Source: Catenaria anguillulae PL171
Lineage: Eukaryota; Blastocladiomycota; Blastocladiomycetes; Blastocladiales; Catenariaceae
Length of the DNA stretch: 64,000 nucleotides
Reading direction: 5' to 3'
NCBI GenBank assembly: GCA_002102555.1
Contig: MCFL01000092.1
Location: forward strand, 1 to 64,000
In this document: one piece after another, positions 45,517 to 54,739 of the stretch
Layout of the letters: each line of letters starts with the position of its first letter
Position numbering within the stretch: the first letter of the stretch is position 1
The notes under the pieces: model-generated
Told to the model about the DNA's origin: nothing
Databases searched by the model: none
The model's input: the letters and a program-made list of their open reading frames with translations, nothing else
Made by a program: the position numbers and the translations under genes

Positions 45517-47025
45517 TCAATCGCTTGACAATCCAATGTCCCCAAATTCCTTTACCCACCACCACTCCCGAACGGCAGGCAGATTTCCAGCGCTTGCAAT
45601 CGCGCAGACCGAGCTGCTTTCCACATCCACCAAAGCGATGACGCCCAGCTCAGCACGGCGACATACCCATACTGGGCAGCGCCAACAAGAACCTTGTCGA
45701 ACAGCGCATTTACGTCTTGCGCATTCGGCCAATACTCATTCAAACGACTTGCCTCGAGCGCAGCCACCTCACCCCACCTTGCCAAACTCACAAGCGTCAC
45801 ATCCTTGACGCGAAGATGCGATGGTGGTTCCGAGTCAGCTTGGATGGGAAACGCATCATGGCCCACCACCGCAGCACCTCAATGGATCCGTGCGAGCTTG
45901 CCGCAGCCAACACATGGGCACCGAGTCGAATGCCCTGGTTCCGCGCCCTTTGCAACAAGTCAACGCGGCCTGCCCTGCCGCACTCCTCCAACACGGCCGG
46001 AACAAAGTCAAGCTCGTCAAATGCTGCCTCCCACCTCGCGAGCAATCCCGCATCGTTGCCTCGGATGAGGGCGACGTGCACATCCTTGCGAATCGCCGCG
46101 TCTCGCAACAGCTCGCCAACATGCACAAGGTGCGTATCGTTGTCGGCCAGCGTGCCGATCGTGGTGCGCGCTTGCACAGCGATGGCCGACAGCAAGATCT
46201 CCTTGGTGACTTGCGCCTTGGCCGCAACCAGTCCAACGTCTGTCGGCAGCGAATGGCGCAGGTACCAAGCGTCCATGGCATCAAGGCCAAAGTGGACGGC
46301 CGAGGCAAGGAACGAAACGCCGTTTTGCGGCGTGGTTGCGGTTGTGACAGTGACGCGGAATGCGTTAGGAGCAAGGTGCACAAACTGGTCCATGTGCGCC
46401 TTGAGCCACTCGAGCACCTCGACATGCCCATAACTTGGACGCATGCTTCATACGGCAGCATATTGCTCGCCATCACGAATTACGACGAGGACTCCTGAAC
46501 CGTGCGAGCAATCCAATCGAGTACGGAGACTTGGCCATGCCGACATGCCTGGCGGGCCAACCGAGCGTGCGAATTGGCGAAGGCCTTGAACTCCTTTTGC
46601 GCGAGGATAACCCATGGCGCGTCCCAGCGGTTTCCTTGGGATTCGAAGCCTTGGCTCGGATCGCTTTCCTCCTCGGCATTGGCGTCCTCGTCGTCCTCTT
46701 GGTCGCTGTCCTCATCTTCGGGTGAACCAAACGAGGCGAGGTCCGAGTGCGCGGAAAAGTCCCGTGTCGCCCAATGCCGCCGTGTACAATGTCAATGGAA
46801 TTGGCTGGGCAGGAAGATTGTGCTATTTGAGCAAGTCGAGCAATCCATCGTTGCCAGATGCCACCGCCAGACGAGACAACTTTGAGGTTGCATGCTTGTT
46901 GCCTGCACATAAGGCAATGACGTTGACCTGGTGGTGGCGGTCGTCGGCAAACCACCATTTCGCGATGTTCGGCAAACCACCATTTCGCGATGTCCAGACG
47001 GTTTTAGTGCCGATCGACGGTCCAT
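45517..47025 (-). pseudogene. Trp-rich ankyrin-like gene, right copy, broken frames
   Basis: Counterpart of the left copy in inverted orientation. It starts near MDRRSALKPSGHRE (47025; left copy MDRRSTLAV). The best frame (46444-45797) reads GHVEVLEWLKAHMDQFV, VHFGLDAMDAWYLRHSLPTD, LARWEAAFDELDFVPAVLEE and GSIEVLRWWAMMRFP. The next piece (45869-45640) has QYGYVAVLSWA, and then the frame breaks at the arm boundary. The left copy has LGHFSLAAWYLDHWLPRTI at the equivalent place, so the two share ancestry but are well diverged outside the inner arm. A short tandem duplication (GGCAAACCACCATTTCGCGA twice) sits at 46946-46992. Confidence 0.6.
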
Positions 47026-47289
47026 GATGCTTTGCAAAATGGGAACGATCGGGTCAAAACCCTGATCAATGTCTTGCCGAGCACAACACTTATGCCTCGA
47101 ATATTCGATAACCCGATGCACTGTAGCCAACCTTGACTCTACCGCCCACTACACGCTCATTTCATCCTCAATGTCCAACTTCCTGTCCAGGTCCGCCGCG
47201 ACTGTGTCCCACCTTGGTGTCGTGAGTCGTGACTCAACACGTCGCGCAGCTGCCATAGTCGCTCAATAGCGCCGAGATGCCGGCTGAAC

Positions 47290-48350
47290 GGTCACATATT
47301 CAAGCACCGCCGCGAGAAAAAGTCTCCAGTGTATGTATGACTCGCTCGTCGAATCTACCGACGTTGAAAAGCTCAAATCGGGGCGTGGTCGTGCGGATCT
47401 GTCAGAAACATCGATGCCGTGTACAACTTGAATGTGTCCGAGGAGGCCGATCGCAACTAGGAAAGGAAACGGTGCAAGGATTACAGACGATGACAGATGA
47501 TCGAGCAAGTCAAGTTATTGCCACCTGCTCACGCTCACGCTCGCCAACGTAGCGACATCGCAGGCAGGATAACAACTGGGATCAATACCGTCGGCGCTCA
47601 AACTCAAGTAGCCACGACGGTCACCTTCATGGTTGCCGTCGTCATCTGAGCAGATCACTCAGGGACGGCGAAATCTTTTCAGGGAGCAATGCCCACGCCA
47701 TCCGCGAACGACACTCACCGACTCTGCCTTTTCGGACGCAAAGAGCATTGTTGAAATCGAAGCGAGTTTGGTCTGCGCTCGCTCACACACCAGTACGACC
47801 TCACACATGCATGCCCCAAATCACGTTTGGATTCGGATTCGGCTGCGAACGACAAATATCCCACGCGATTTTGCATTTGTCAATTGCTCGAGCTGCTCCA
47901 TTCCGAGCCGATACACCACAATACTTGGTGCCTCGTTTTATCAACTCGCACAAGATGACGAGGAGCATCAGGTGCAAACTGGTACATTTGTAAGTGTTGG
48001 ACTTGCAGCGTGCAAGGCAAGGGCAGGCGAGTTTGGCGTGAATTCTTTGGGCGTGGTCAAGCCTGTGGTTGCAAGATTGCACGACGAGCCAGAGTGAGAT
48101 CCAGCATTGCAAAAGGGCGATTCGAATGGTTTGAGTGCCGATATAACGGCAGGGACATGCAGCAAGAGGGGTCCGATTCGGCGGGTCGGGGTGCGGCCGG
48201 CAATGAGTTCCTTCCCATGACCTCAAGTCCCACGTGCCCGTCCAAGTTGCCGAACAAACACGCACTTGCGTTTTCAACGCTTTTGCCAACTTTGCTGCAT
48301 GCTGTCACTGCCAGGTGCTCAAGGCTGCAGTCCAGTCGTTAAATATGTAT
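47290..48350 (+). pseudogene. CCDC174 pseudogene (right copy)
   Basis: A diverged copy of the 50836-52320 gene, in the same order: AAGTCTCCAGTGTATG..CTCGCTCGTCGAATCT (parent 51201-51233), GCTCACGCTCACGCTCGCCA (51420), a segment giving IVEIEASLVCAR (parent MVEIEDEFGRTRR), YQLAQDDEEHQVQ (parent YYQLAQDSDKRQAQ), and GVNSLGVVKPVVARLHDEPE (parent GVDSLDVVKPVVAGLHNDPE) before a TGA. Many indels and stops are present. Its 5' part is repeated in inverted orientation at 30855-31140. The parent appears to be single-exon, so retroposition cannot be told from DNA duplication. Confidence 0.8.
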
Positions 48351-48608
48351 GTCAGTGTCTCAGTGACACGTCAACGTTAACACAATTAACGTTAATAATA
48401 TTGGCCTCTTGCCACTATTCAGGTTTCGCCCAGCATCAAGTTCACTTTCTGAGACTCGAAGCAAGTTACACCTTCGGTCTGTCTTGTTTCTTTCTCTGGC
48501 TCTTCGCAGACGTGGAGGTGCGTGTTGCTTTGATTCGCATTGCGCTCCATTCCACCCTCACCCTAACCTCCTTTCCTCGACACTCAGCTTGTATCAACCG
48601 CCGCCACC

Positions 48609-49301
48609 ATGGACTCTGCACTTATCCCAACCGGGCACGCCAGGATCTTTCTCCTCACTGCCCTGCTGGCCTTGCCCGAGGTTGTCTCGCGCATGAACAA
48701 TCACAAGCAAACTCTCCACTTCCTGGCGCTTTCGATCCACTCCCTTTTCGAGCTCATTCAACAGCGCCGCCAAGTCCGCTACGGAACCGTGGAGCTCGCT
48801 GCCATTGACCGCATTGCTCTGGCCATCCCAACGACCAACATTCAAGTCACGGATCACTTGTACATTGAGCGCAATCGAATGCTGGATCCTTCCCTCGTCG
48901 TGCCAGCAAGTCAGGTTCCGCCAAACCGCCCGAATCAAGACAGCTACGAGTACGGCCAGTGTGTTCAAATGCTCAACGAGTACTTGCGCAACGTGATCGA
49001 AAACCACAACACCAACCCGACCACTGGCCGTCCTTACTGCCCCATGCCAGAGCGTGCCCTTGGATGGCTCGACGAGTCACGCCAGCTTCTCGATGCCGTG
49101 GTTGACATGCGGTGGGAGTACATGGTCTCGAACAACTTGACGGAAGACCGGACTCACATTCGCATGCGCGGCATCTTTGCTACCTTGAGGGACACGGTTC
49201 GTGACCTCCACGCGTTCGTCAACTCTATCGTGTTTGGATTGCCGCCGCCACGGGCAAACGCACCGCACAACGGTCCAGCCCATGAGCACGACGAGCTCTA
49301 G
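48609..49301 (+). CDS. Hypothetical protein, 230 residues, hydrophobic N-terminus and C-terminal HDEL
   Basis: A single exon with a textbook start context (GCCGCCACCATGG). The N-terminus MDSALIPTGHARIFLLTALL continues ALPEVVS and could serve as a signal peptide. The body is helical (HFLALSIHSLFELIQQRRQV, VQMLNEYLRNVIEN, LLDAVVDMRWEYMVSNN, LRDTVRDLHAFVNSIVFG) with few Cys. It ends GPAHEHDEL and TAG. HDEL is the classical ER-retrieval signal of fungi, so a luminal ER protein is possible. Against this, the hydrophobic stretch is short and the tail could be chance. I recognise no family. Confidence 0.65.
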   Translation: MDSALIPTGHARIFLLTALLALPEVVSRMNNHKQTLHFLALSIHSLFELIQQRRQVRYGTVELAAIDRIALAIPTTNIQVTDHLYIERNRMLDPSLVVPASQVPPNRPNQDSYEYGQCVQMLNEYLRNVIENHNTNPTTGRPYCPMPERALGWLDESRQLLDAVVDMRWEYMVSNNLTEDRTHIRMRGIFATLRDTVRDLHAFVNSIVFGLPPPRANAPHNGPAHEHDEL

Positions 49302-50153
49302 TTGTAGGTCATTCCGCCTTGCCTGTTCCACCTTGCGGCTTTAGCCGAACGTGAGACGACGGTGTGTTTGGTCATTTGTCATTCCGTTCCCATTGAAGGT
49401 GAGTGATTTGTGTGGTTGCTCATGCATTGTGTTCAGTACCTACTCATACCCCTGTTCATCCGCAAATGCACTGATCCATGTGCAAGTGCGGGAGTTTCTT
49501 GTCATGCTCGTATCATGGAATTGAATCTAGCCAGTCCCACACCTTGGCTAAACGAAGTCCACTACCACTCCACAAGTCATGGTTCGTGATTTGAGAAATT
49601 TGAGAAAGGGGTTGGGCTTTCAGTTTGACTGTCACAAATTTGGTAGGTAAATATGAAGCGCGAATTTGGGAACGAGACATCCCACGGACTCGGAGAAATG
49701 AAGAGCAAGCGTTGAACGGTGCAGCGGCACTGCGTTATGAGTCAGGTTGTGTACACCTCTGAATCGCGTTGCAGCACTTTGCAAGGGCAATAGAGTTCCC
49801 AAGGTACGTAATACCTTCATAAGGTGCCCGAAGTTGGGACTTTTTGCCTGGCTGCTCCAGACAATTTATTCAAGCATAGTCCGTAAGCTGGCCGCCCAGA
49901 CAGCCTCCTCCGCCCTGACGACTGACCTTGGTCTAACCAAACTCGCATCGCCCAGCTCACCTGTATCATTCTCTCCGAAACAATGTACATATTCTTCCTG
50001 ACTTCACCCACATGAGCTGTCGTCAGTCCTGTACATTCATCCGTGCCACTGTCATCATGTCTCGATCGACGCGTGTGAGACAGAGTCTCTCACTTTTTCC
50101 TGCTCACCTGATAAATACTGTAAATATCAAGTAGAACACCTACTCGCGTCGTC
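49302..50153. other. Intergenic
   Basis: I see no convincing gene between the HDEL gene and the 105-residue gene. Confidence 0.6.
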
Positions 50154-50471
50154 ATGGGCAACCACTTTTCACTCTCGTCGGTCAAGAACGAGTCGGCCAA
50201 GGAGTTTACCCTGACGGACACGGAAAACAACACATCGTTTACCCTCCAGCCCGGCCAGGTGCACAGCTCGACTCTTCGTGTCCCGTGGATGAGTAAAGGC
50301 CATCTCAAGATCGAACACTACCAGACGTGGATCTTGTACGAAACGGAAAACAAGCTCAAGTACCATTCGCCCGGAGGAATTGTTGTTGAAGCGCTGTCTC
50401 GCCCCGGCTCTGATGCACAGTCTGCCGTTCTTACCATGTACGATACTGGACCGTCCATTACCAAGACTTGA
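50154..50471 (+). CDS. Small protein with an N-myristoylation-type start, 105 residues
   Basis: MGNHFSLSSVKNESAKEFTL begins with the MGxxxS/T pattern recognised by N-myristoyltransferase (Gly2, Ser6). The rest is beta-rich and polar (NNTSFTLQPGQVHSSTLRVP, HYQTWILYETENKLKY) and ends SITKT and TGA. No introns, no transmembrane segment. The family is unknown. The ATG follows GTCGTC and starts the only good frame. Confidence 0.55.
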   Translation: MGNHFSLSSVKNESAKEFTLTDTENNTSFTLQPGQVHSSTLRVPWMSKGHLKIEHYQTWILYETENKLKYHSPGGIVVEALSRPGSDAQSAVLTMYDTGPSITKT

Positions 50472-50835
50472 CTTGTTCCACGTTTTGTGTCGCCAATCGA
50501 GCGCTTTGGCAGCGTGCTTGTCTTCCTCACGTGCAGTTGGGTGTTTGCCCGAGTGTTCGTATTCGTCTGTGTTGTATTGGCTTTGTGTATAATATGTACC
50601 AACATATATCGAGGGAAACAGTACATATGCTGTCAGGTTATTCCTCACATTGTCTCAGGGTCGGCGATTGATTGCGCTCACTCCAGTCGGTCAGCGTCCA
50701 ACTTAACGAATGGATCATCATACTAGTACAGTTCATGAGGTCAAAGTTGATTCCAGGCTAGGATTCAGGCAGTCGATGTTGCTCACTCCAACCAAGCAAG
50801 TCAATGCATATTCACTCAACGCAACGCATCCAGCC

Positions 50836-52320
50836 ATGTTTGACCCGCTCCATCCGCAAAACTCCAAGCCAGCGCCGAAACCGGCCAGCAGCGGGCTACT
50901 GGACCTCAAGACGGAACTGCTTCGTGCCCAATCCCAAGTCGTATCGTCCAGTTCATCATCCTCGCAATCCAAACTCAAACCCAAATCAAAAAAGCTCGAC
51001 CCAAAGTTTATCCTGCCGCCATCATCCGACTCGACCTCTTCCTCCCGATCCACATCCAAAAAGCACAAGAAGCGTGATCGTGACCGTGACCGTGGCCGTA
51101 GCGACGACCGTGATACTCGCGGTCGTGACTCCAAACGCAGCAAGCGCAAATCCAAGAGTCCCGAACCGGACTGGGCACACATTCAAGCCTCACTTGCACA
51201 CAAGTCTCAAGTGTACGACTCGCTCGTTGAATCTGGCGGCGGCGCACAGCTCGAACTGGCATGTGCTCGTGGGGACATGCCGGAAGCGTCGGCGCCATTG
51301 ATTGATTTTGTTGCCAAGCGATACGACCAGATTGTGGCCGAAGAGGCTGCGCGCAAGGAGCGGAAAAAGAATAAGAGAAGACTTAGGGATTCGAGCGATT
51401 CAAGTGGAAACGACAGGTCACGCTCACGCTCGCCAACTGAGCGGCATCGCAGGCGGCGCGACAAGAGGGATCGTTACCGTCTGCGCTCAAGCTCGCGCAC
51501 TCGCACTCGCAGTCGCAGTCGCAGCCGTAGCCGTAGCCGTCGTCGCCGTCGTCGCAGCTCATCACCTGATGAAACCATCTTTTCCGGCCGCAACTCGCGT
51601 GCCATCCGCGACCGATACATTTCAGACTCTGCGGCCTCGGACGCAGAAAGTATGGTTGAAATCGAAGACGAGTTTGGCCGCACACGACGAGTCCCGCGCT
51701 CGCTCGCTCATCAATATGATCCGACCCTCGCGCCTTCGGCTTCCGATTCCGATTCAGATGCCGATGACAACATCTCGCGCTACTTTGCGTTCACACCCCT
51801 TCCCGAGTTGCCGCATTACGAGTCAACGCGCGAGGTACGCACGCTTGGTGCTGGGTATTATCAGCTGGCGCAGGACAGTGACAAGCGGCAGGCGCAGATG
51901 GAGCAGTTGAGGGCGTTGCGAGAAGAGACGCTTGCGGCGCGCAAGGCAAAGGCAGACGAGATGGGTGTGGATTCGTTGGACGTGGTCAAGCCCGTGGTGG
52001 CGGGATTGCACAATGACCCAGAGTTGGATCCTGCGTTGCAAGTGGGCGATTCGGGTGAGATTGAAAAGGAGGCGGCGGGGCAAGGAAATGTGGTGCACGA
52101 TGAAGGTAAGGAGCCGCTGGATGCACGGCTGATTCGACGGGTCAGGTTGGTCATGCGGCGGCGTATCAAGTTGTTGGGCGTGGACAGGGCCAGGCAGGTC
52201 GAGTGGACTGTGCCTGTACCAGAGTCGGTGTACGAGGACTTGTTTGTGACAATGGCGAATGAGCAGCCCTTGTGTGAAAAAATGGGAGATGATTGTGCAA
52301 GGATGAATGTGGACGAATAA
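50836..52320 (+). CDS. CCDC174-like nuclear protein
   Basis: Single exon, 494 residues. MFDPLHPQNSKPAPKPASSG leads into the LDLKTELLRAQSQV helix. Basic Arg/Asp/Ser-repeat stretches (KKHKKRDRDRDRGRSDDRDT, RTRTRSRSRSRSRSRRRRRR) follow. The CCDC174 core then appears: SMVEIEDEFGRTRRVPRSLA, the acidic linker SDSDSDADDN, and VRTLGAGYYQLAQDSDKRQA followed by QMEQLRALREETLAARK. Human CCDC174 is a nuclear protein linked to the exon-junction factor EIF4A3; the RS-like repeats fit a role in mRNA processing. A further in-frame ATG at 50710 would add 42 poorly conserved residues. Two decayed copies of this gene lie at 47.3 and 30.9 kb. Confidence 0.8.
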   Translation: MFDPLHPQNSKPAPKPASSGLLDLKTELLRAQSQVVSSSSSSSQSKLKPKSKKLDPKFILPPSSDSTSSSRSTSKKHKKRDRDRDRGRSDDRDTRGRDSKRSKRKSKSPEPDWAHIQASLAHKSQVYDSLVESGGGAQLELACARGDMPEASAPLIDFVAKRYDQIVAEEAARKERKKNKRRLRDSSDSSGNDRSRSRSPTERHRRRRDKRDRYRLRSSSRTRTRSRSRSRSRSRRRRRRSSSPDETIFSGRNSRAIRDRYISDSAASDAESMVEIEDEFGRTRRVPRSLAHQYDPTLAPSASDSDSDADDNISRYFAFTPLPELPHYESTREVRTLGAGYYQLAQDSDKRQAQMEQLRALREETLAARKAKADEMGVDSLDVVKPVVAGLHNDPELDPALQVGDSGEIEKEAAGQGNVVHDEGKEPLDARLIRRVRLVMRRRIKLLGVDRARQVEWTVPVPESVYEDLFVTMANEQPLCEKMGDDCARMNVDE

Positions 52321-52475
52321 ATGCAAGTCGTATGCATTTTTCTGTTCAGTCCTTGGAACAGGTAGGCGCAGTCAGACAAATGACAGGTATCATTATCTAC
52401 ATGGTCAGCAATGGACCTTTGAACTGGGCTCGACCCATACAATGAAGATCCCGAAAAAGAACTCAAATATCAAAA

Positions 52476-52547
52476 GGGGAGAGCCGGGGGTCGAACCCGG
52501 GGCCTTTCGCACCCAAAGCGAACGCGCTACCACTGCGCCACACTCCC
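52476..52547 (-). tRNA. tRNA-Pro (anticodon UGG)
   Basis: On minus the 72-nt sequence starts GGGAGTGTGGCGCAGTGGTA. The D arm is GCGC/GCGC. The anticodon arm is TTCGC-TTTGGGT-GCGAA with TGG in the loop. The T arm is CCGGG-TTCGACC-CCCGG. The 3' acceptor strand is CTCTCCC. The acceptor has one T-T mismatch (position 6-67). There is no intron. TTTT directly follows, as expected for Pol III termination. Confidence 0.92.
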
Positions 52548-52986
52548 GCATGATTAAAGTGCCACATTCACCCAACACATTTGGTCAGATACGAGATCGC
52601 AGGGCTCATGGCTGTCCTCTTGCTCAGGTGAGTCTTGACGGCAGTCGTGGCATATGGCGACCTTGACTGCGGCTGGCTGCAGGCTCTCTCGCCGTCCTTC
52701 GCTATCGACGTAACGCCTGTCTAATCAATTTCATCCATTTATGTAATCCGGGCTTTCAACTACCGGTACCCTTGAATCCCAGCGTCGTTTGCGTCAGATC
52801 TGTTGGCCCAGCTCAACTTGAAAGCAGCGGGTCTGTCTTGGACTACTCTAGGGCCGTCCTGTATGGGTTCAGCGTGTTGGCTCATCGTTGGATATCGAGT
52901 CGCAAATGGAGAAAATACATACTTTAAAAGAAAGCGGCATGAAAGAAATCTATACATGTACTTGCAGTTAAAAGCATACCAAACGT
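52548..52986. other. Intergenic between the tRNA and PDCD2
   Basis: No gene is visible upstream of the tRNA or downstream of the PDCD2 stop. Confidence 0.5.
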
Positions 52987-54159
52987 CTACAACTCGACCT
53001 CAACGCCCTGCTCCTTCAACCCCTCCACCACTGCCCCGGCCCTTTGTCCCATGGGCGCCATTCCCTCGCCACTGAAATCCTGCCTGACGATCACCTCCTC
53101 TGCAAATTCGCCCTCGAGCTCGCAATTCTCGGGACATGTGTACACAAAATACGTGCCGAAATCATAACTGTCCGGATCGGCCAAATCCAGCGGCAAGTGC
53201 GCCAAGACAGTCGACAGCAACTGACACTCGAGCTCGCGCGGCGCGTGGCACCGCGGGCACGCGGGCACACTTGCGGCGTCGGGTTTGTCCACATCCGACA
53301 CGTACAGCGGCATGGGTGCCAGTTCCGACGACACGCGCAAGTACCGCAGGATTTGGCCTGGGTACGGCTCAATGTGTTTCTGGAACTTGAGAAACGCCTT
53401 GTCGACACCCGTCTCCGAGTCTTCCGCATCTTCGCCCGGAATGGGTGCTGCGGGCAGTTTGACAAGCGCACCAGGTGCGACATTGTCTTGATCCAAGATT
53501 TCGGGTTCAGAGACGAGTTCGAGTTCGGGGAAGATCCACTTGTTCTTGACGAGCTTGGCCATGCGCTCGTCCACCGTCGGTGGCACCTCCACGGTGCCCT
53601 TGCACACGCCCGCGTGCATGCCCGCAGCCCAATCTGCTTGCTGGTGGGTGCGCGAGCAGTACCAGACCTTGCCGCATCCCGCACACCTGCTTGCCGCCTT
53701 GCACCCGCACACGGCGCACGTGGGTTTCGCCTTTTCTGCATAAAGTGGCAGCTCAATCGACTCTTCCGTGTCCGGGTCGGTCGCAAACCACGGGTTATCG
53801 AGTGGCAATTGCGTGCGCAACACGCGCGTGCACTTGCGCCAGTCGTGCTTGTGGCAACTTCCACGGCGGCATACGAGCAGGTAGATGTACCGGTGGTACG
53901 CCTCGTCGGGAAAGTCTTCGGCCGTGTAGATTTGCGCAAGCAGGATGAGCGGGTCGTTGCAGGTGGCGCAGGTGGTGGCGGGCAGAGGGTTGGTTGGGTT
54001 GAGGTGCAGCGGGAGGCCGCCGATTTTGGTGGGGAAAGTGTGGATTGCGAGCGGGGTTGTGGCGTGAGGGTTGATGAAGCCGAGCTGGAAGCAGGGCGGG
54101 CCGTCGTCGGCAAGATGCGAATCGGAGTGGTCCGAGTGGATTTCGGTGATGACGGCCAT
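52987..54159 (-). CDS. PDCD2/TSR4 family ribosome-biogenesis protein
   Basis: Dedicated chaperone of ribosomal protein uS5 (Rps2) in yeast and animals, needed for 40S assembly. Single exon, 390 residues. Its N-terminal half has CFQLGFINPHATTPLAIHTF, TKIGGLPLHLNPTNPLPATT, CATCNDPLILLAQIYTAED and YLLVCRRGSCHK. A MYND-type zinc finger follows (CAVCGCKAASRCAGCGKVWY, then CSRTHQQADW). The C-terminal PDCD2_C domain has YPGQILRYLRVSS, PACPRCHAPRELECQLLSTV and FVYTCPENCE. The MYND insert is typical of PDCD2 rather than PDCD2L. ATG 54159 is chosen because conservation starts shortly after (GPPCFQLGF); the frame is open upstream to 54306 without conserved sequence. Confidence 0.93.
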   Translation of the reverse strand: MAVITEIHSDHSDSHLADDGPPCFQLGFINPHATTPLAIHTFPTKIGGLPLHLNPTNPLPATTCATCNDPLILLAQIYTAEDFPDEAYHRYIYLLVCRRGSCHKHDWRKCTRVLRTQLPLDNPWFATDPDTEESIELPLYAEKAKPTCAVCGCKAASRCAGCGKVWYCSRTHQQADWAAGMHAGVCKGTVEVPPTVDERMAKLVKNKWIFPELELVSEPEILDQDNVAPGALVKLPAAPIPGEDAEDSETGVDKAFLKFQKHIEPYPGQILRYLRVSSELAPMPLYVSDVDKPDAASVPACPRCHAPRELECQLLSTVLAHLPLDLADPDSYDFGTYFVYTCPENCELEGEFAEEVIVRQDFSGEGMAPMGQRAGAVVEGLKEQGVEVEL

Positions 54160-54739
54160 TTTGTTTTTGTTGGGCTGGTGAGTTGACGTTACTTGCATTG
54201 AGTGAGGGAGCGTATCGTATCGTATTGTATCGTATTGCTTGGAATGAGAAGATGTTGGGGTGCGGGAGTGGGAATGCGTACGTACCATGTATGACAAAGC
54301 ATTCAACGTGTGACTGTCTCACGTGAGCGCACGCGAGCCGTCACTGGGGTCATCCTCTTCAGATGTCCGATGCACTTATCGGCACTTGTCATGGGCCATG
54401 GAATCAAGAGATTTACCCGAGAGTGACTTTGGCATGAGTCCTTGTCGACGATAATCATCCCACCGTAGACCCACTCAATGCACTTTCATTGCCAAAATCT
54501 CCGCTGACTGTTGAAATTGTTTCCTTTGGACACTTGATTCATAAGCATCCTGAACGACTTTGCCCTCTAAGGTAAATAAGTAAATTCATAGGTCCACTCA
54601 CCGTCACTCACTCACTCACTCAGTTAACGTTCAGTTGATCCTATTTGAATTCCCACACGCCTTTTGTTGACATGATACTTTTTTTCTCATCGCATACAGA
54701 TTCACATTCACATTCACATTCACATTCACATTCACCACC
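54160..54739. promoter_or_regulatory. Divergent promoter region, PDCD2 and MATE, with a TTCACA repeat
   Basis: 580 bp separate two divergent starts. It includes a CGTATCGTATCGTATTG repeat near 54210-54237 and (TTCACA)n at about 54700-54735, directly upstream of the MATE ATG. No gene is visible. No specific factor site is claimed. Confidence 0.5.

Larger units (their letters stand above)
42668..45642 (-). repeat. Inner inverted repeat, right arm (2,975 bp)
   Basis: Reverse-complement partner of 33302-36276 (coordinates sum to 78944). It begins at GGCATCGGAGCC and ends at AAAGCGATGAC inside the right ankyrin-like copy. Gene fragments, minisatellite and hairpin cluster are the same as in the left arm. 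At the outer boundary the ankyrin-like frame changes (VAVLSWA, then GVIALVDVES in another frame), as if the arm replaced the original end. Confidence 0.93.

Noticed and set aside
33290-45655. Target-site duplication flanking the whole palindrome
   Set aside because: Bases just outside (GCAGTGCAGGT on the left, GCCCAGCTCA on the right) show no direct repeat, and diverged inverted homology continues outward, so the inner arms are not simple transposon TIRs.
51440-51560. Antisense Arg- or Ala/Val-rich frames over the CCDC174 RS region
   Set aside because: They are shadows of the repetitive RS codons in the sense gene.
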